Source of the DNA: Planctomycetota bacterium
Lineage (GTDB): Bacteria > Planctomycetota > PLA2
Direction: 5' to 3'
NCBI GenBank assembly: GCA_021776785.1
Contig: JAJFFF010000026.1
Location: 1-64,000 of the forward strand
Length of the DNA: 64,000 nucleotides
Every line of letters begins with the position of its first letter. Positions within the stretch are counted from its first letter, which is position 1. This document shows, piece after piece, positions 63,750 to 64,000 of the stretch. The translations under genes were made by a program, and so were the position numbers. Below the pieces are notes generated by a model, which was given only the letters and a program-made list of their open reading frames with translations, was not told the origin of the DNA and made no database searches.

Positions 63750-64000
63750 AGGAAACGGGACTCGCGCTCGCACTCGCGGCGCTTCTCGGTCTCGGCTTTC
63801 ACGCGCAGTCCTACCAACGAGAAATCGCGCGTCTGTCTGCGGAACGGGACCACCGACTTGAGCAACTGGCTGCCGATGGTCAGCCCTTGGATCCTCGCGA
63901 GACGTTTCCCGAGTCGGTCCCAGACGAGGAAAACGTCGTCGCGGGGCTTCGCGACGCGGTGTTGTGGATCGAGCAAAACTTCGACGACCCGTACTTCGCG
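63746..64000 (+). CDS. Second tandem paralogue, cut by window edge
   Basis: Starts MKETGLALALAALLGLGFHA, with SYQREIARLSAERDHRLEQL and VAGLRDAVLWIEQNF aligning with the preceding gene (VLALLAMGFRSQSYQAE, VAGVREALRWV). 85 codons are visible and the frame is open at the end of the window. Same membrane-anchored family, coupled to the upstream copy. Confidence 0.8.
   Translation, partial: MKETGLALALAALLGLGFHAQSYQREIARLSAERDHRLEQLAADGQPLDPRETFPESVPDEENVVAGLRDAVLWIEQNFDDPYFA

Overview
The window is GC-rich, gene-dense bacterial chromosome. The gene content is Gram-negative: many lipoproteins and signal-peptide proteins, an alpha-2-macroglobulin, a UbiA-free ebo pair, and MiaE. A multi-pass eukaryotic-type Ser/Thr kinase, VWA and HEAT-repeat exported proteins, TIG-domain surface proteins and a PATAN/TPR protein together look most like Planctomycetota or a neighbouring deep-branching phylum. 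That placement is inference; no rRNA or tRNA gene was found to anchor it. About 51 protein genes are called, two gene remnants among them.

Layout. 0.3-6.2 kb: Ser/Thr kinase, TIG-domain exported protein and small lipoprotein (minus strand), then a small exported protein. 6.5-11.6 kb: aconitase, MsrB, a membrane protein, a thioredoxin-like gene interrupted by one in-frame TGA (candidate selenoprotein with a U-A-P-C motif), and SixA. 11.9-20.6 kb: PATAN/TPR protein, a 1218-aa lipoprotein, and leuS with its own promoter and a terminator in its leader. 20.7-22.3 kb: decayed toxin-antitoxin pair, HEAT protein and a gene remnant. 22.7-27.4 kb: PepSY lipoprotein with a 36-residue Asp tract plus response regulator and histidine kinase, then a lipoprotein, a vgr-related zinc-motif protein and a Nudix hydrolase. 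27.5-33.1 kb: VWA protein, TPR protein, alpha/beta hydrolase-OsmC fusion. 33.1-40.8 kb: Zur-ZIP zinc operon behind a palindromic operator, exported Ni-superoxide dismutase, then topA-eboA-TatD-nuclease, which look co-transcribed. 41.1-43.8 kb: YCII, ECF42-type sigma factor and AhpD-like protein. 43.8-53.8 kb: nuclease-fold hydrolase, SufE plus sulfurtransferase, dihydroorotase, lipase, PLD nuclease, DUF192 lipoprotein, Nudix. 53.9-64 kb: degenerate M23/HEAT protein, HEAT protein coupled to a thioester alpha-2-macroglobulin, MiaE, and two tandem paralogues, the second cut by the window edge.

The most unusual material is non-coding. Three sets of hairpin-forming elements with terminal inverted repeats lie between genes. 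F1 is about 160 bp and has four copies, two of them in tandem at the left edge. F2 is about 286 bp with imperfect inverted arms of about 83 nt; it has three good copies and one decayed copy. F3 is a single 313-bp element with the same layout as F2 but a different terminal palindrome. F2 and F3 ends are repeatedly flanked by short tandem copies of their own end sequence. No transposase is present here, so these look like non-autonomous elements mobilised from elsewhere.

Functional themes are redox and sulfur chemistry (MsrB, Sec-thioredoxin candidate, Ni-SOD, OsmC, AhpD, SufE/sulfurtransferase), metal homeostasis (Zur/ZIP and possibly the PepSY two-component system) and a large exported, repeat-rich envelope proteome.
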